A stretch of 64,000 bases of DNA from Dysgonomonas gadei ATCC BAA-286 (GCF_000213555.1 NZ_GL891985.1:56533-120532), one strand, 5' to 3'. Shown: positions 42,120-51,261, numbered from the stretch's first letter. Made by a program: numbers and translations. The notes: a model not told the origin generated them from the letters alone.

Positions 42120-42605
42120 ATGATCAGAGACGTGACCCCGGAGGATGCAAAGAGAATTGCAGAAATATATAATTACTATATAAAAGAAACCATCATAACA
42201 TTCGAATACGATCCGGTAAGTGAAGAGGATATAAAGGAACGCATAAAAAAGGTAACAGGTAAAAATTTCCCGTATTTCGTTTATGAGCAAGACGGCATCG
42301 TTATCGGCTATGCATATCTTAACAACTGGAGGGAGCGGGTCGCATATGATATAACTCTGGAAACCAGCGTATATCTCGATCACAAAGCAACCGGAAGCGG
42401 AATTGGAAGTATTCTTTATCAGGAATTGATAATCAGGGCGCAGAAGATAAACATCCATTCTCTGATAGGCGTCATATCCCTGCCAAACCCCGAGAGTCAG
42501 AAACTGCACCGTAAATTCGACTTCGAGCTTATAGGTAATTTTAAGGAATCGGGAGTAAAATTTGACAGGCTAATCGATGTGGAATTCTGGCAACTGATGC
42601 TATAA
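42120..42605 (+). CDS. GNAT acetyltransferase, phosphinothricin/methionine-sulfoximine acetyltransferase type
   Basis: This 161-residue protein starts MIRDVTPEDAKRIAEIYNYY, with TIITFEYDPVSEEDIKERI and YAYLNNWRERVAYDITLETSVY, all typical of the Pat/MnaT (YncA) subgroup. The acetyl-CoA loop is HKATGSGIGSILYQEL (about 94-109). It acetylates small amine-bearing molecules such as methionine sulfoximine or sulfone in characterised homologues; the natural substrate here is unknown. The stop codon overlaps the 3' end of the converging permease gene by 6 bases. Confidence 0.88.
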   Translation: MIRDVTPEDAKRIAEIYNYYIKETIITFEYDPVSEEDIKERIKKVTGKNFPYFVYEQDGIVIGYAYLNNWRERVAYDITLETSVYLDHKATGSGIGSILYQELIIRAQKINIHSLIGVISLPNPESQKLHRKFDFELIGNFKESGVKFDRLIDVEFWQLML

Positions 42606-43865
42606 GCGTTTGCGCAGATTATTTACAGGATAAATAACAGCAAGAAGGCCAATCATACTTACAGTGACAAATATGAGCAAAACATCCAACAGCTCCACGA
42701 CTACCGGATAAGCATCCATAACAAATGTCCCCGGCGTAGAGCCAAGTTGTAACAATCCGAAATACTCCTGCAACAGACATATTATAAGACCCAATACTAT
42801 CCCTGCAATAGTACCCACGAAAGTTATCAGACCGCCTTCGAACAGAAAAACTTTCAATATAAGTTTATTATCAGCTCCTAAATTTTTAAGAATCCTGATA
42901 TCTTCATTCTTTTCTATTATAAGTATCGTCAACGAACCTACGATATTAAAAACCGCAATTACCAGTGTTATAGCCAGAATAAGGAAAGTGACCCATTTTT
43001 CTATACTCACCATACGAAACAGATCTTCCTGCTGTTCAAAACGGTTTTTAACAAGGTAATTCTCGCCTAAAACAGACTTTATCTTCGCCTGAACCCTATC
43101 TACTTCCGCTGCATCTTTCAGCTTTATATCGATAGAAGACACTTCGGTTTCATATCTTAACAGTTCGCGCGCAAGATCTATGGATACAATCATCATCTGA
43201 TCGTCATATTTTGCCTGATTCAGGGCAAACACTCCGCTTATAAATACATCGGAACGGTCGAAGGCTGTAGATGGATTAGCCGGATTAACCCTTACATTTC
43301 TTTTAGGCACATAAACCTCTACCGGATTGACAAAGTTGGCACGCACACCGAGAAACATTGCCAGACCTGCTCCGACAACCCCATTGTCTATATGCCATTC
43401 CTGCAATGAATCAGCACCGGAAGCCTCAACGGCACCGGAAGTATCCTCCCTTAATAGAAAACGGCCGTCTATAATCAGCTTATCGATATCGGCAAGGTTT
43501 TCAAATTTCTTCGATACCCCCTTTAGTATGATAGGCTCCTGACGATCGCCATTTTTCAACAGGGCGTTCTCTTCAAGTGATTCGGATATAAATGCTATTT
43601 CAGCTATCTTTTTTACTTCCTCCATTTGAGGATTGTTAGGATCAAACACCTTTCCACTTGCAGGTGTTATCTGTAATTCGGGATCAAATGCGCTGAATGT
43701 TTGGGAAACAACTCCGGTGAACCCGTTAAATACAGAAAGCACACAAACCAAAGCAGCTGTAGCCAAAGCTATCCCAAACACCGATATCATGGATATGACA
43801 TTGATGGCATTATGCGACTTCTTGGCAAAAAGATAGCGCCGGGCTATATGGAGCGAAAGGTTCAA
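42600..43865 (-). CDS. LolC/LolE-like FtsX-family permease
   Basis: This 421-residue inner-membrane protein has one helix near the N-terminus (about 27-48), a large periplasmic domain (about 50-275) and three C-terminal helices, the MacB_PCD plus FtsX layout. The opening LSLHIARRYLFAKKSHNAINVIS matches lipoprotein-releasing permeases. It should pair with a LolD-type ATPase, which is not in the window, to extract lipoproteins from the inner membrane. It starts 3 bases after the rbfA stop (operon) and converges on the GNAT gene. Confidence 0.85.
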   Translation of the reverse strand: MNLSLHIARRYLFAKKSHNAINVISMISVFGIALATAALVCVLSVFNGFTGVVSQTFSAFDPELQITPASGKVFDPNNPQMEEVKKIAEIAFISESLEENALLKNGDRQEPIILKGVSKKFENLADIDKLIIDGRFLLREDTSGAVEASGADSLQEWHIDNGVVGAGLAMFLGVRANFVNPVEVYVPKRNVRVNPANPSTAFDRSDVFISGVFALNQAKYDDQMMIVSIDLARELLRYETEVSSIDIKLKDAAEVDRVQAKIKSVLGENYLVKNRFEQQEDLFRMVSIEKWVTFLILAITLVIAVFNIVGSLTILIIEKNEDIRILKNLGADNKLILKVFLFEGGLITFVGTIAGIVLGLIICLLQEYFGLLQLGSTPGTFVMDAYPVVVELLDVLLIFVTVSMIGLLAVIYPVNNLRKRL

Positions 43866-43868
43866 GGT

Positions 43869-44222
43869 TTATTCTTCTGTCTTATTATCTTTTCCAAGCA
43901 GTTTATCTATATTATCCAGATAATCGAGCGAATCGTCAAGATAAAAGCTCAATTCGGGAATCACGCGCAACTGTTTGCCAACCTTCTGGCCTAAATCGAA
44001 ACGCAAAGCCTTTACATTGGTTTTGATATTATCGAGGAGTTCCTTCCCTTGCTCGGACGGAAAAATACTCAAATACACCTTTGCCAATCCCAAATCGGGA
44101 CTAACACGCACGGTACTCACAGAAACGAGCACACCTCGCATCTGCTGTGTCTGTTTCCTAAATATTTCACTTAATTCCTTTTGGATAAGGCGGTTTATTT
44201 TTTGTTGTCTGGTAGTATCCAT
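43869..44222 (-). CDS. rbfA: Ribosome-binding factor A
   Basis: This 117-residue KH-like fold protein is needed for 16S rRNA processing and cold adaptation. Family features: TTRQQKINRLIQKELSEIFR at the start, VSVSTVRVSPDLGLAKVYLS in the middle, and LRFDLGQKVGKQLRVIPELS followed by FYLDDSLDYLDNI at the end. Its upstream region is a single unit of the modular repeat family that supplies TACCTTTG (44240-44247) as -7 box. It is co-transcribed with the LolC/E-like permease gene. Confidence 0.95.
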   Translation of the reverse strand: MDTTRQQKINRLIQKELSEIFRKQTQQMRGVLVSVSTVRVSPDLGLAKVYLSIFPSEQGKELLDNIKTNVKALRFDLGQKVGKQLRVIPELSFYLDDSLDYLDNIDKLLGKDNKTEE

Positions 44223-44235
44223 ATTATATATTTTG

Positions 44236-44284
44236 GGTACAAAGGTAATACTTTTCAGTTAACAGTAATCAGTTAACAATGGTT
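44236..44284 (-). repeat. Single unit of the modular repeat family as rbfA promoter region (R5)
   Basis: On the minus strand TTAACTGATTACTGTTAACT is followed by GAAAAGTATTACCTTTGT. The same order (TTAACTGATGACTGTTAACT, then GAAAAAAGTGTTACTTTTGT) occurs inside copy R2 at about 15059-15101. TACCTTTG at 44240-44247 is suitably placed, about 18 bases before the rbfA ATG, as a -7 box. Confidence 0.6.
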
Positions 44285-44318
44285 ATCCTTTATGCTGTAA
44301 AGATAAAATACCAACCTG

Positions 44319-44963
44319 CTATTTTTTCCATATCAGAGTCAATCCGTCCCTTACAGGCAATATCACTTTCTCCACCCTGTCATCTTTAGCAAGCATATCA
44401 TTAAAAGCCTGTATTCCGATAGTCTGTTTATCTGAGGGTTTCGGAGTATCCAACACATGTCCGTCCCACAAAGTATTGTCCGCGATAATCAGCCCTCCGG
44501 GACGTACTTTATCGTAGATGAGATTGTAATATTCTATATAGTGACGCTTATTGGCATCGATAAATACCATATCGAATATGCGGTCTATTTTAGGTATAAT
44601 CTCCATAGCATCGCCTATATGCAGATGTATTTTATCTTTCAGTTTCGTTTTATGAAGATATTTCATGATGAAATCTTCCAGTTCGTCGTTTACCTCTATG
44701 GTATGAATCTCTGCATCATCGGCTGCGCCCTCAGCCAGACAAAGAGTCGCATAAGCTGTGTATGTTCCTATTTCCAGTATATATTTCGGCTGCATCATCC
44801 GGCAAAACATATTCAACATCCTGCCTTGCAAATGCCCCGACAGCATACGTGGCTTCAGTAGGTTTACATGTGCATCCCGGTTGAGTTGCTTTAACAAATC
44901 CCCTTCATCATCTATGTGGGAAAGAATATAATTTTCTATGGCTTCGTTTTTGTCTAATGACAT
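44319..44963 (-). CDS. Class I SAM-dependent O-methyltransferase (family 3)
   Basis: This 214-residue catechol-O-methyltransferase-like enzyme has the SAM motif I YILEIGTYTAYATLCLAEG (about 59-77), the acidic TIEVNDELEDF (motif II), MVFIDANKRHYIEYY (about 131-145, metal-binding Asp and Asn-Lys) and GGLIIADNTLWDGHV (about 155-169). Cation-dependent O-methylation of a diol-type small molecule is expected; the substrate is unknown. It is upstream of rbfA on the same strand, but the rbfA promoter unit lies between them. Confidence 0.9.
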   Translation of the reverse strand: MSLDKNEAIENYILSHIDDEGDLLKQLNRDAHVNLLKPRMLSGHLQGRMLNMFCRMMQPKYILEIGTYTAYATLCLAEGAADDAEIHTIEVNDELEDFIMKYLHKTKLKDKIHLHIGDAMEIIPKIDRIFDMVFIDANKRHYIEYYNLIYDKVRPGGLIIADNTLWDGHVLDTPKPSDKQTIGIQAFNDMLAKDDRVEKVILPVRDGLTLIWKK

Positions 44964-45185
44964 TGTTTATTACGATAAATTGAATAAGCTAAGTAACAGA
45001 AAGTATTTAATGCAACATCACTTAACCGTAATCGGCTCTTGTTGTTGCAGATAAAAAGTATTAAACAGGTCTGCGACCTTAACACAGGTTAAAGATAATC
45101 ATTTCGCAATTATTTTTAGAAAACAACGATATTTTCCGATATATTTCTTAATTTTAAGACATTGCACCTTAAAATTTATAGAATT

Positions 45186-45539
45186 ATGAGCAGAGTGATA
45201 GATAAAAAATCGGCGCCTCATTATTTCTGGGGCGACAAATGTAGTAGTTGGATTCTCATGAACAGAGATTCCTTATCAGTGAAAATCGAAACCATGCCGG
45301 CCGGAACACGGGAGACCTTACACTTCCATACCTCCTCACGGCAATTCTTCTTTGTACTGAAAGGTCCGGCAATATTTTATGTAGAAGGTAAAAAAGTAAC
45401 CGTAAAAGATCAGCAAGGTATACTGATAGAACCTATGATGAAACATTATATTGCAAATGAAACATCCGAGCCTATCGACTTCCTGTTAGTGTCTCAGCCA
45501 GACAATGACACAACGAACGACCGAACCGATCTCGAATAA
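45186..45539 (+). CDS. Cupin-fold protein
   Basis: The protein is 117 residues from the preferred start MSRVIDKKSAPHYFWGDKCS at 45186 (the frame opens at 45162). It is a single cupin domain with metal-site motif TLHFHTSSRQFFFVLKG (about 45-61, two His and a Gln) and a second half PMMKHYIANE (His). It is a small-molecule-binding or isomerase-type protein of unknown substrate. It stands alone and is followed by a strong bidirectional terminator. Confidence 0.8.
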   Translation: MSRVIDKKSAPHYFWGDKCSSWILMNRDSLSVKIETMPAGTRETLHFHTSSRQFFFVLKGPAIFYVEGKKVTVKDQQGILIEPMMKHYIANETSEPIDFLLVSQPDNDTTNDRTDLE

Positions 45540-45545
45540 AAACAT

Positions 45546-45577
45546 AAAAAAGGATGCCTCATTAAGCATCCTTTTTT
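45546..45577 (+). terminator. Terminator after the cupin gene
   Basis: Perfect 12-bp arms (45546-45557 and 45566-45577) ending in a T run; 6 bases after the stop. The stem AAAAAGGATGC is the same as in the hairpin at 46851-46880. Confidence 0.9.
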
Positions 45578-45749
45578 ATTCCGGATACTCCATTCATAAT
45601 CAGAAAACTACCTCTGGTACAAACCGCCTCATACCCCTTCCTGATAATAGCATGTATATCATGAAAATAACTTACTGACTATTGAACTTATCATCCACGG
45701 CATTTGTTAATTTTATATATATTATTTGTTAATCATAAAAACAACTAAC

Positions 45750-46832
45750 ATGAAATCAAAACTATCTGCTACACTGCTGGCGATTGCCATTTCATTTATT
45801 TATCCACTTCCAACAGAATCATGTACCGGTATAACTTTGAAAAGCAAGGGAGGAACCACCATTGTTGCACGCACTATAGAATGGGGTGGAAGTAATCTGA
45901 ACAGCCAGTATGTTATTGTACCCAGAGGGTATACCAAACAATCATATATCCCCGGAGGAATTGGCGGCATGTCTTTTACGTCCCGTTATGGATATGTGGG
46001 ACTGGCTGTGGAACAAAAGGATTTTGTAGCCGAAGGCTTAAATGAAATGGGACTTTCGGCCGGACTATTCTATTTTCCAAATTACGGAAAGTATGAAAAC
46101 TATGATACTGCAAAAAAAGAAAAGAGCATAGCTGACCTACAACTCGTATCCTGGCTACTAGGTGAATGTAAAACAGTAGACGAAGTAAAAGAAGCGGTAA
46201 AAAAAGTATGCATTATGAGTATTGACCCACGAGCCTCAACTATCCACTGGAGATTTACCGATACATCGGGGCGTCAACTTGTACTTGAAGTTATAAATGG
46301 TACCCCCCTGTTTTACGAGAATAAGCTGGGAGTCCTTACAAATTCTCCGGGTTTCGAATGGCATATGACGAATCTCAATAATTATGTTAACCTATTTACG
46401 GGTACAGCACCTACAAAACAACTGGGGAACACAGAATTAGTATCTTTTGGTGCAGGAAGCGGCTTTCTGGGTATACCCGGAGATATAACGTCTCCATCCC
46501 GGTTTGTCCGTGCGGCTTTTTATCAGACTTCAGCACCACAACAAGAGAGCCCTCTGGCAACTGTTCTTCAGTGTTTTCAGATATTAAATAATTTTGATAT
46601 ACCGATAGGAATAGAGTTTCCAATAGGAGAAGTGCCCTCCGATATACCTAGCGCTACACAATGGACTTCAGCTACCGACATGGAGCACCGCATTATTTAC
46701 TTCCGCACTATGTATAACAGTGCTATCAGAAGTATCGACCTGAACACTATTGATTTTTCCAATATCCAATATAAAACAGTGCCAATGGATATCATAATGC
46801 AACAACCTGTAGATGTAATAAATATAAATTAG
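45750..46832 (+). CDS. Secreted choloylglycine hydrolase / linear-amide C-N hydrolase family (Ntn) protein
   Basis: The protein is 360 residues from the preferred start MKSKLSATLLAIAISFIYPL at 45750. A signal peptide ends so that Cys25 (PTES followed by CTGITLK) would become the new N-terminal residue, as needed for the Ntn nucleophile. VARTIEWGG (about 39-47) supplies the conserved Arg, with Glu44 where many bile salt hydrolases have Asp. Downstream Asn/Arg region LGVLTNSPGFEWHMTNLNNY (about 199-218) is family-typical. Candidate substrates are bile salts, penicillin V or N-acyl amines; sequence alone does not choose. Monocistronic, flanked by two near-identical terminators. Confidence 0.87.
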   Translation: MKSKLSATLLAIAISFIYPLPTESCTGITLKSKGGTTIVARTIEWGGSNLNSQYVIVPRGYTKQSYIPGGIGGMSFTSRYGYVGLAVEQKDFVAEGLNEMGLSAGLFYFPNYGKYENYDTAKKEKSIADLQLVSWLLGECKTVDEVKEAVKKVCIMSIDPRASTIHWRFTDTSGRQLVLEVINGTPLFYENKLGVLTNSPGFEWHMTNLNNYVNLFTGTAPTKQLGNTELVSFGAGSGFLGIPGDITSPSRFVRAAFYQTSAPQQESPLATVLQCFQILNNFDIPIGIEFPIGEVPSDIPSATQWTSATDMEHRIIYFRTMYNSAIRSIDLNTIDFSNIQYKTVPMDIIMQQPVDVININ

Positions 46833-46850
46833 AAAACGAATATAAAATAA

Positions 46851-46880
46851 AAAAGGATGCTTATCTAAGCATCCTTTTTC
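46851..46880. terminator. Bidirectional terminator between the Ntn hydrolase and pyk
   Basis: 14-base complementary arms (46851-46864 and 46867-46880) with A and T runs at the two ends. It can serve the converging plus-strand hydrolase and minus-strand pyk genes. Confidence 0.88.
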
Positions 46881-46943
46881 TATTTTCGTAAAGTGATAAA
46901 TCAAAACTTATTTTCATAACGTATCACTTACAACTCTTACACC

Positions 46944-48410
46944 TTAGTCTACAGGTACCTCAAAAGCATCACCTGCATCTACTACACGGCCAACGCCATT
47001 GATTTCAAGGAAAGATGTTCCTTTGCCTTCTCCGAATGAACCACTAAGGTAAGCAACCTGATCGTCTTTCTTAACCAGCCCTTTGTCTAGCATAGAGTTA
47101 AGAGCCTTCAGGAAATATTGCTTATGCTGGTGAGTTGTAAATCCTGTCGATTCCTGATAACTTGCCTGTATTCCGTAGCATACTGAAAGTTGACGGGCAA
47201 CTTCGTTACTACAGCAAACAGCATAAACAGGACACTTACTGCGGAATGCTGCAATTGTACGAGCTGTACGGCCAGTATAGCTATCTGTGATAATAGCAGC
47301 CAGACCCAGTTGAGTTGCAGCTTTCACAGCTTGTTTTGCAAGGAATGATGTAGTATCATATTCCTCATCTTTAAACGGAACAGGAATAACTTTCTCGTCC
47401 AGTTTAGATTGCTCTGTAGTAGCACAAATCTGTGCCATTGTACGAACAGCTTCCAATGGATATTTACCGTAAGCTGTTTCACCACTCAACATCACAGCAT
47501 CAGTTCCGTAGTATACCGCATTCGCGATATCTGTTACTTCGGCGCGTGTAGGACGTGGATTCTCGATCATTGTGTGCAACATCTGAGTTGCTACGATAAC
47601 CGGTTTCTTGTATTCGATAGACTTACGGATAAGCAAACGCTGGATTGCCGGAATTTTTTCCTGTGGTACTTCAATACCAAGGTCTCCACGCGCAACCATC
47701 ACACCGTATGCTGTTTCGAAAATTTCGTCGATATTGTCAACACCTTCCTGATTTTCGATTTTAGCGATAATCTTGATAGGGCTGTTATATTCGTCAAGGA
47801 TTTTCTGTACATCCAAAACGTCTTGTTTGTTTCTTACGAATGAGTGAGCGATGAAATCCGCTTTATTTTCGATCGCGATCTCGATACTTCTTTTATCTTT
47901 TGCTGTGATAGAAGGAAGATTTACGCTAACACCCGGTATGTTTACACTCTTACGGTTACCGATAGTTCCATCATTCTGGATTTCGCATAGCAGGTAATCA
48001 GCTGTTTTGTCAATAACTTTCATTGCAGTTTCACCATCATCAACGAGAAGCGTGCTACCTACAGGCACATCCTGTACGATACTTGGATAAGAAACACCAA
48101 TTTGCTCTTGTGTGGAAAGGAAATTCAAATCTCCGACAACTTTAACTTTATCGCCTGTTTTTACAATGATTTTTTCTCCTGACGCATTTTTAGCTGTACG
48201 TATTTCCGGACCTTTAGTATCCATCATGATACCAATGTAAGGAGATACTGCGCGTACATTTGTCATTACTTGAATAAAGCCTTCTTCTGTCATGTGGGCT
48301 GAATTCATTCTAACAACGTTGATTCCTGCGTCATACAACGACTTGATGAAATCAACATCACAACGCATGTCTGAAATTGTAGCTACAATTTTCGTTTTCT
48401 TCTGAGTCAT
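46944..48410 (-). CDS. pyk: Pyruvate kinase
   Basis: This 488-residue glycolytic enzyme converts PEP and ADP to pyruvate and ATP. Motifs: KIVATISDMRCDVDFIKSLY at the N-terminus, MMDTKGPEIRTAKN (about 62-75), IIAKIENQEGVDNIDEI (about 212-228, catalytic Lys signature), MVARGDLGIEVP and GTDAVMLSGETAYGKYP. The C-terminal allosteric domain is present. It lies 48 bases after aroQ on the same strand and is probably co-transcribed with it. Confidence 0.96.
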   Translation of the reverse strand: MTQKKTKIVATISDMRCDVDFIKSLYDAGINVVRMNSAHMTEEGFIQVMTNVRAVSPYIGIMMDTKGPEIRTAKNASGEKIIVKTGDKVKVVGDLNFLSTQEQIGVSYPSIVQDVPVGSTLLVDDGETAMKVIDKTADYLLCEIQNDGTIGNRKSVNIPGVSVNLPSITAKDKRSIEIAIENKADFIAHSFVRNKQDVLDVQKILDEYNSPIKIIAKIENQEGVDNIDEIFETAYGVMVARGDLGIEVPQEKIPAIQRLLIRKSIEYKKPVIVATQMLHTMIENPRPTRAEVTDIANAVYYGTDAVMLSGETAYGKYPLEAVRTMAQICATTEQSKLDEKVIPVPFKDEEYDTTSFLAKQAVKAATQLGLAAIITDSYTGRTARTIAAFRSKCPVYAVCCSNEVARQLSVCYGIQASYQESTGFTTHQHKQYFLKALNSMLDKGLVKKDDQVAYLSGSFGEGKGTSFLEINGVGRVVDAGDAFEVPVD

Positions 48411-48458
48411 AAATGCAATTTAATTAATGTATATAGTTCTTTTTTTATTCTAATCTTC

Positions 48459-48887
48459 TCAGGCCTTTTTTGTCTTTCGAAAAAAGTCTATTGCAAGTTC
48501 GTATGAAAATAGCCCCAAGCCGACTACTGATCCTTTGCATGCTGCCGCAATCATTGATTTGTGCCGGAATTCTTCCCGTGTGTGGATATTGGATATATGC
48601 ACCTCCACGACTGGCGTATTCACAGCTTTGATAGCATCATGAAGGGCAACAGATGTATGCGTATAGGCTCCTGCATTTAAGACGATTCCATCAAATGAAA
48701 AACCCATCTCATGTATTTTATCAATCAGCGCTCCTTCGTGATTAGATTGGAAATATGATAGTTCGCAGTCCGTATAGGTTTGTTGCAACTGGGAGAAGTA
48801 TGTTTCGAAAGAAGTATTCCCGTAAACATCCGGTTCCCTTTTACCCAACAAATTCAAATTTGGCCCGTTTATTATCAGTATCTTCAT
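48459..48887 (-). CDS. aroQ: 3-dehydroquinate dehydratase, type II
   Basis: This 142-residue dodecameric-type enzyme performs the third step of the shikimate pathway. The N-terminal NGPNLNLLGKREPDVYG carries the active-site Arg and the Tyr of the flexible loop. LNAGAYTHTSVALHDAI (about 74-90) and VEVHISNIHTREEFRHKS (about 96-113) supply the conserved Asn, His and Arg. Followed by pyk. A minus-strand TACTTTTG (48938-48945) is a candidate -7 box about 50 bases upstream. Confidence 0.95.
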   Translation of the reverse strand: MKILIINGPNLNLLGKREPDVYGNTSFETYFSQLQQTYTDCELSYFQSNHEGALIDKIHEMGFSFDGIVLNAGAYTHTSVALHDAIKAVNTPVVEVHISNIHTREEFRHKSMIAAACKGSVVGLGLFSYELAIDFFRKTKKA

Positions 48888-49078
48888 TTTTATCAGCTAT
48901 TTAGCGCCGAATTCAGCTATTTTGTTTGTTTAGAGGACAAAAGTACTACTTTTCTTTGAAAGAAGTAACTAATATTTTACAATTAATGTAAATTAATGAA
49001 CGTTTTTAATAGTGGAAGCAGTAGTAAAATTTATTTTGATTATACTGCCTCACCCAAAACATCTGATACGATTGGATA

Positions 49079-50341
49079 TTAATTCAAATCATTCAGTGCC
49101 TGTATTATATCAGCCTGCAAATCTGAGATATCTTCCAATCCGACAGACAGACGCATCAGATTATCTTCTATTCCCATCACTACTTTCAGTTCAGGCGAAA
49201 ATGTCCCATAGATTGTGGACTCGGGATGAATTATCAATGTTTTATTATCAAACAAGTTTGTTGCACGACGGATAACCTGTAGCCTGTCCATAAATTTATA
49301 GCACGCCTTTTTGCTCTCCAGGCTGAAAGTGAGCATAGCGCCGGGATTACCACGAAATAGCGTATCTGATATTTTTTTATAAGGAGAGCTTTCCAATTTT
49401 GGATAACCCACTTTTACAACTTCTTTCCGGCTAGCAAGGAATTGTGCCAGTTCGTATGCCGAAGCAGACATTCTTTCGTAACGCAACTGCAACGATTCCA
49501 TTCCCAACGCCTGCAAGTAAGAAGCCTCGGGATCCATAGCCGCACCTATATTACGTGCAATCTCACGTTTCAGTTTGAATGAGAACTGCGATGTTCCGTC
49601 TTGACGGGCTACTGTAGCCAATCGCTTATTCTCTGCCCAATTGAAAGTACCATAGTCGAGAATAGCACCACCAATTGTAGTTGCACCGCCTGATATATAT
49701 TTCGTAGTCGATACCACTTCGATATCCACTCCGGCTTTGCGGGCATCGAAACCACACCACGGAATGATAGTAGTATCTACAATCATCGGCACATTACCCA
49801 CCTTCAACACCTTCGATATTTCGGGCAGATTGGCTATTTCCAAATGGGGATTTGTTATCAATTCACAGAAGAAAGCACAGGTATTTTCATCAATCGCCGA
49901 GGCTATTTCTTCAATATTATCTGTATTCACAAAACGCACTTCAACTCCGAAAGCCGCAAGCGTAAACTTAAACAACGAAAAAGTATTTCCAAACAGGTGT
50001 GGAGAAGTCACAATATTGCTTCCCGCATAAGCTATTGTAAGAAATGTATTGGATATAGCTGCCATACCGGAAGCTACCACCATTACATTTTCAGCACCCG
50101 ATGCTGCCTTTATTTTACGTTCAAAATTCTCAACCGAAGGGTTCGTTATCCGGGTATAGGTATGGGATGCCACCTCCTCTTTATACTGGAATGCGGCGGC
50201 AATACTTTCCGAATCGGAAAATTCGAAGGCTGCATTACGGTATATAGGCATCGCTATAGCACCGTGTACATCCTGTTTATTAAACTTTTCGCTGATAATG
50301 CGGGTAGAAAATTTCTTGTTTTGAGAGTCGTTTTGAGCCAT
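49079..50341 (-). CDS. Cys/Met-metabolism PLP-dependent enzyme (O-acetylhomoserine sulfhydrylase / methionine gamma-lyase type)
   Basis: This 420-residue fold-type I PLP enzyme starts FSTRIISEKFNKQDVHGAIA, with TYTRITNPSVENFERKI (about 59-75), the cofactor-ring stacking region VVASGMAAISNTFLTIAY, and STTKYISGGATTIGGAIL (about 210-227) holding the Schiff-base Lys. The C-terminal RLSVGLEDISDLQADI is universal in the family. It could act in homocysteine synthesis by sulfhydrylation or as a C-S lyase; sequence does not decide. A minus-strand TACCTTTG (50370-50377) is a likely -7 box 29 bases upstream. Confidence 0.9.
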   Translation of the reverse strand: MAQNDSQNKKFSTRIISEKFNKQDVHGAIAMPIYRNAAFEFSDSESIAAAFQYKEEVASHTYTRITNPSVENFERKIKAASGAENVMVVASGMAAISNTFLTIAYAGSNIVTSPHLFGNTFSLFKFTLAAFGVEVRFVNTDNIEEIASAIDENTCAFFCELITNPHLEIANLPEISKVLKVGNVPMIVDTTIIPWCGFDARKAGVDIEVVSTTKYISGGATTIGGAILDYGTFNWAENKRLATVARQDGTSQFSFKLKREIARNIGAAMDPEASYLQALGMESLQLRYERMSASAYELAQFLASRKEVVKVGYPKLESSPYKKISDTLFRGNPGAMLTFSLESKKACYKFMDRLQVIRRATNLFDNKTLIIHPESTIYGTFSPELKVVMGIEDNLMRLSVGLEDISDLQADIIQALNDLN

Positions 50342-50369
50342 CAGTTTATGACATTTGAAAATTAAAGTT

Positions 50370-50377
50370 CAAAGGTA
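50370..50377 (-). promoter_or_regulatory. Candidate -7 box of the Cys/Met PLP gene
   Basis: TACCTTTG on the minus strand, 29 bases upstream of the ATG. The -33 TTG is not at standard spacing. Confidence 0.45.
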
Positions 50378-50451
50378 AAAAAGACTTATGGAATATTCAT
50401 TACAATGTGATGAAATATAATCCTAAATACCATAAATATGGCAGACACTTT

Positions 50452-51261
50452 CTACTTCCAGAAATCGAAGAAATGATGTACAGGGCCGTGCCCCTTCCCT
50501 ATTTCATATCCGGCACCGATAGTGATAGCTTTATTCATATAATCTTTAGCCTGTCTTATAGCATCATTAAGAGACAGTCCATGTGTGAGATATGCAGCAA
50601 TGGCTGAAGAGAATGTACAGCCTGTCCCATGTGTATTTTTTGTATGGATGCGTTGCGAACTCAGTTCTATTATTTCATCGGTTTCGGCGTTATAGAATAC
50701 ATCGGTCAGTTTGTCTTCGGTCAGATGGCCTGCTTTCAGTAATACGGACACTTTGCTCCCAAACGAAAGATCTTTAATAACTTTTGGCAACTCCTCCTGA
50801 CTTCGGATCTTTTTGCCCAACAATATCTCGGCTTCGGGAATATTCGGAGTTATCACCCTGACAAAAGGGATGAGCTCGCTTTTCAATGTTTCAATCGCCT
50901 CATCCTGCAAAAGCTTATCGCCGGATGTAGCAACCATTACCGGGTCGAGAACGATATTCTTTATATTGTACCGCGACAATGTTTCCTTTACAGCGAAGAT
51001 GAGCTCCGAAGAATGAAGCATCCCGATCTTTATCGCATCAGCGCCGATATCATCCAACACCGATTTTATCTGTCCCGATACAAACGGGACGGGGATAGGA
51101 TGCACATCCGTTACACCTATTGTATTTTCATCTACTACGGCCACAACGACCGTTGCTCCGTAGCAACCGCAGGCCGAAAAAGTTTTCAGGTCGGCCTGTA
51201 TCCCTGCTCCCCCGCTGGGATCACTTCCCGCAATGGTAAGTGCAATTTTATAGTGTTTCAT
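50452..51261 (-). CDS. thiD: Hydroxymethylpyrimidine / phosphomethylpyrimidine kinase
   Basis: This 269-residue ribokinase-fold enzyme phosphorylates HMP and HMP-P in thiamine synthesis and salvage. Motifs: AGSDPSGGAGIQADLKTFSA (about 11-30), GVTDVHPIPVPFVSGQI, LDPVMVATSGDKLL (about 106-119) and the anion hole/catalytic TKNTHGTGCTFSSAIAAY (about 207-224). It is the last gene of the thi cluster, 83 bases after tenA; that spacer contains short repeats and a possible 9-bp hairpin (GAAAGTTGA with TCAACTTTC). Confidence 0.95.
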   Translation of the reverse strand: MKHYKIALTIAGSDPSGGAGIQADLKTFSACGCYGATVVVAVVDENTIGVTDVHPIPVPFVSGQIKSVLDDIGADAIKIGMLHSSELIFAVKETLSRYNIKNIVLDPVMVATSGDKLLQDEAIETLKSELIPFVRVITPNIPEAEILLGKKIRSQEELPKVIKDLSFGSKVSVLLKAGHLTEDKLTDVFYNAETDEIIELSSQRIHTKNTHGTGCTFSSAIAAYLTHGLSLNDAIRQAKDYMNKAITIGAGYEIGKGHGPVHHFFDFWK

